The translations under genes and the position numbers were made by a program. The notes beneath the pieces were generated by a model. The model was not told the DNA's origin. It did no database searches and was given only the letters and a program-made list of their open reading frames with translations. Positions 5,010-6,569 of a DNA stretch of 6,569 nt are shown one piece after another. Origin of the DNA: a bacterium (GTDB lineage Bacteria; Verrucomicrobiota; Verrucomicrobiia; Chthoniobacterales; Terrimicrobiaceae). The number at the start of each line of letters is the position of its first letter. Within the stretch, counting starts at the first letter, position 1. The stretch is from positions 1-6,569 of the forward strand of contig RFZT01000137.1 in NCBI GenBank assembly GCA_009920585.1. The letters run 5' to 3'.

Positions 5010-6569
5010 ATGCGCCGCATTTCCAATGCCGCGCTGATTTTTCTTATCCTCTCATCGAGATGTTGGGCTCAGTCACCCGCCAACTTTGAACCGATCGTCA
5101 ATACAGGCCCCATTCGCGCCGCACAGGCGACTCCCGTCTCAACGTCGTTGGCTCTAGCTAGCGCAGCAAAGGATTTGCCCGCTACACAACGCAATCAAGT
5201 CACCCAAGCCGCACTCTCGATCATTCTTCTCAACAAGTTCAATAGGCTACTCCCCCCCTCACTTAGTTCCCAACAACTCGATCATTTAAGCAGCATCTTC
5301 ATCACGGCAGAACCAAACGAAGCCAACCAAGCTTCTGCGGCACAGAAACTCCCTCCCGCTGACACATTAGTCTTCGATGGCTCCAAATTATCTGGTGGGA
5401 ACTTTCGATACATCGATGCCATGTTCGGGATGGATGGCTACCCCATCGCCTTCGATCGCGAGCTACCAGCGTGGATTTTGCCCCTAACCCCCTCCGCCGC
5501 TAAAGGACTCGCAAGCAGTCAGCAAAATTTTGGCTCCCAACCACCGGACGCCGATCTGGCAGAACTCACAAATCGCATCTACCAAGCCAATGTCGCTTCT
5601 AACCTAGCGGCAGATGGGATTTTTCTTCGACCGTATGCGGGCCGTGTGGACGACCTTTATTACCACCTCGTTCAGAATTCGGAGAGCAGCCATATGCTTG
5701 ATTATTTCACCCTCCTTGACAGCCTTCCCCCACGCCAATACAGCCCAATCACGGGAACGAGATCGCCACAGGATGTTCCTCCAAGCCGGGTCAACATGAG
5801 CGATATCCTTTCTGCTGGCAGCTTCCGCGCCGTCCAGACTTTTCGAACAGAGAATCCACTCGCCAACATTCGCAATCCATTCAAAGGCCTCGCCGTTCGC
5901 ATCCTCCCCGTTCTCGGTGATACCATACTCAAAATAAAACCCGGCGAGGAATGGCAGGTCTCGCGCGAAAACATGCGCAGAGCGATGAACGACCCACGTC
6001 GATTCACGCCAGAAAAAGTCCCCCCGATGTTCAATGATCCCAGCCGATTTTTGGGTTGGAATGATCCGCGCTACATTCGTGTAAGCAAAAAAAAGAAACC
6101 GAAAAATCCTCTGATTGAAGAGATCCAGAAAATCGACTTTGAGTCCCCTCTTCCAGAAATGACGTTTGAGCCCACCGGCAACGAGCTTCTCAAAGGCAAC
6201 GATCTTTACGCCAACCAAACGGACATCGCTGAAGAAGACAGCAACGCCGCACTCCTACGCGACCTCGGCATGCCTTCGCAACCCACGATGCCAAGTTCTC
6301 AGCCGTCTGAAAAACCAGCAAAACAACCTACGCCAGCTCCAAATATCCCCTCCCCATCTCCCCCTCTCCTAGTGCGCGAAGAGATTAATTCCATTTCGAA
6401 CCCCATACCCGACGAACCCACAGCGACAGCAACCCCGAAACCAGCAAGTGATCCCTCGCCGGAACCCTCAACCGCACAGGTCAAAGCCACCCCTGACATC
6501 CCAGAAGCGGCAAAGATTGCCGATGCAGATAATCCACCCACTCAAACTACCCCAATACTTCCCTCCCCA
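5010..6569 (+). CDS. Large exported Pro-rich protein of unknown function, 3' end beyond the window
   Basis: From the ATG at 5010 the frame stays open for 520 codons to the window edge, so the C-terminus is missing. Residues 1-20 form a Sec signal peptide: a basic MRR, a hydrophobic core (AALIFLIL) and a likely cut after CWA at Ala20. The Cys is preceded by Arg, so it does not fit a lipoprotein box. Residues 45-100 are helical and Leu-rich. Residues 118-160 hold a region with aromatics (GGNFRYIDAMFGMDGYPIAF). Residues 205-245 are rich in Tyr and Leu. Residues 325-356 contain three Asn-Asp-Pro repeats, followed by a Lys cluster at 360-365. From about 420 the chain is low-complexity, rich in Pro, Ser, Thr and Ala. 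It starts 4 bases after the previous stop with no clear Shine-Dalgarno sequence. I recognise no domain. The signal peptide and the position after motB suggest a periplasmic or surface protein linked to the motor, as MotC is in Sinorhizobium, but no similarity to MotC is visible. Confidence 0.85.
   Translation, partial: MRRISNAALIFLILSSRCWAQSPANFEPIVNTGPIRAAQATPVSTSLALASAAKDLPATQRNQVTQAALSIILLNKFNRLLPPSLSSQQLDHLSSIFITAEPNEANQASAAQKLPPADTLVFDGSKLSGGNFRYIDAMFGMDGYPIAFDRELPAWILPLTPSAAKGLASSQQNFGSQPPDADLAELTNRIYQANVASNLAADGIFLRPYAGRVDDLYYHLVQNSESSHMLDYFTLLDSLPPRQYSPITGTRSPQDVPPSRVNMSDILSAGSFRAVQTFRTENPLANIRNPFKGLAVRILPVLGDTILKIKPGEEWQVSRENMRRAMNDPRRFTPEKVPPMFNDPSRFLGWNDPRYIRVSKKKKPKNPLIEEIQKIDFESPLPEMTFEPTGNELLKGNDLYANQTDIAEEDSNAALLRDLGMPSQPTMPSSQPSEKPAKQPTPAPNIPSPSPPLLVREEINSISNPIPDEPTATATPKPASDPSPEPSTAQVKATPDIPEAAKIADADNPPTQTTPILPSP

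Noticed and set aside
5252..5258. Run of seven C bases in the exported-protein gene as a phase-variable tract
   Set aside because: Seven bases encoding Leu-Pro-Pro is short for slippage-based switching, and there is no evidence of length variation from a single sequence.
5604..6218. 204-codon open frame on the minus strand
   Set aside because: It lies opposite the 520-codon frame starting at 5010. The + strand frame has a signal peptide, fits the operon and is far longer.

Overview
The window carries part of a bacterial flagellar regulon. Every gene lies on the + strand and there is one non-coding gap longer than 50 bases. About half the bases are G or C, and few starts have a recognisable Shine-Dalgarno sequence. 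The protein sequences are typical of a Gram-negative flagellate. The lack of flhF and flhG between flhA and fliA, the unfamiliar accessory genes and the low Shine-Dalgarno use make me lean towards the Planctomycetota-Verrucomicrobiota-Chlamydiota group, perhaps Verrucomicrobiota. That is a guess from gene content, not a demonstrated placement.

Bases 1-1764 hold the 3' part of flhA, the gate protein of the flagellar type III export apparatus. The first codon of the window matches residue Arg147 of Salmonella FlhA, so about the first 146 residues lie upstream. Bases 1765-1954 are an AT-richer intergenic region with a good sigma-54 (RpoN) -24/-12 promoter candidate at 1902-1918, and an inverted repeat further upstream that could bind an activator.

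From 1955 onward six tightly packed genes look like one operon: a 97-residue two-helix membrane protein of unknown function; fliA (sigma-28); motA and motB (the torque-generating stator); a 96-residue protein ending in a cysteine motif; and a large exported proline-rich protein that runs open to the right edge (at least 520 residues). Gaps between these genes are 2 to 15 bases.

Taken together, sigma-54 probably switches on fliA and the stator genes in one transcript. FliA would then direct the late flagellar genes elsewhere. MotA and MotB keep all the key residues of a proton-driven stator. The three unrecognised genes (1955, 4715 and 5010) are the novel part. Their position in a fliA-motAB operon suggests roles in motor or export-gate function, but no sequence motif seen here proves it. 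No RNA genes, mobile elements, CRISPR arrays or convincing terminators were found.
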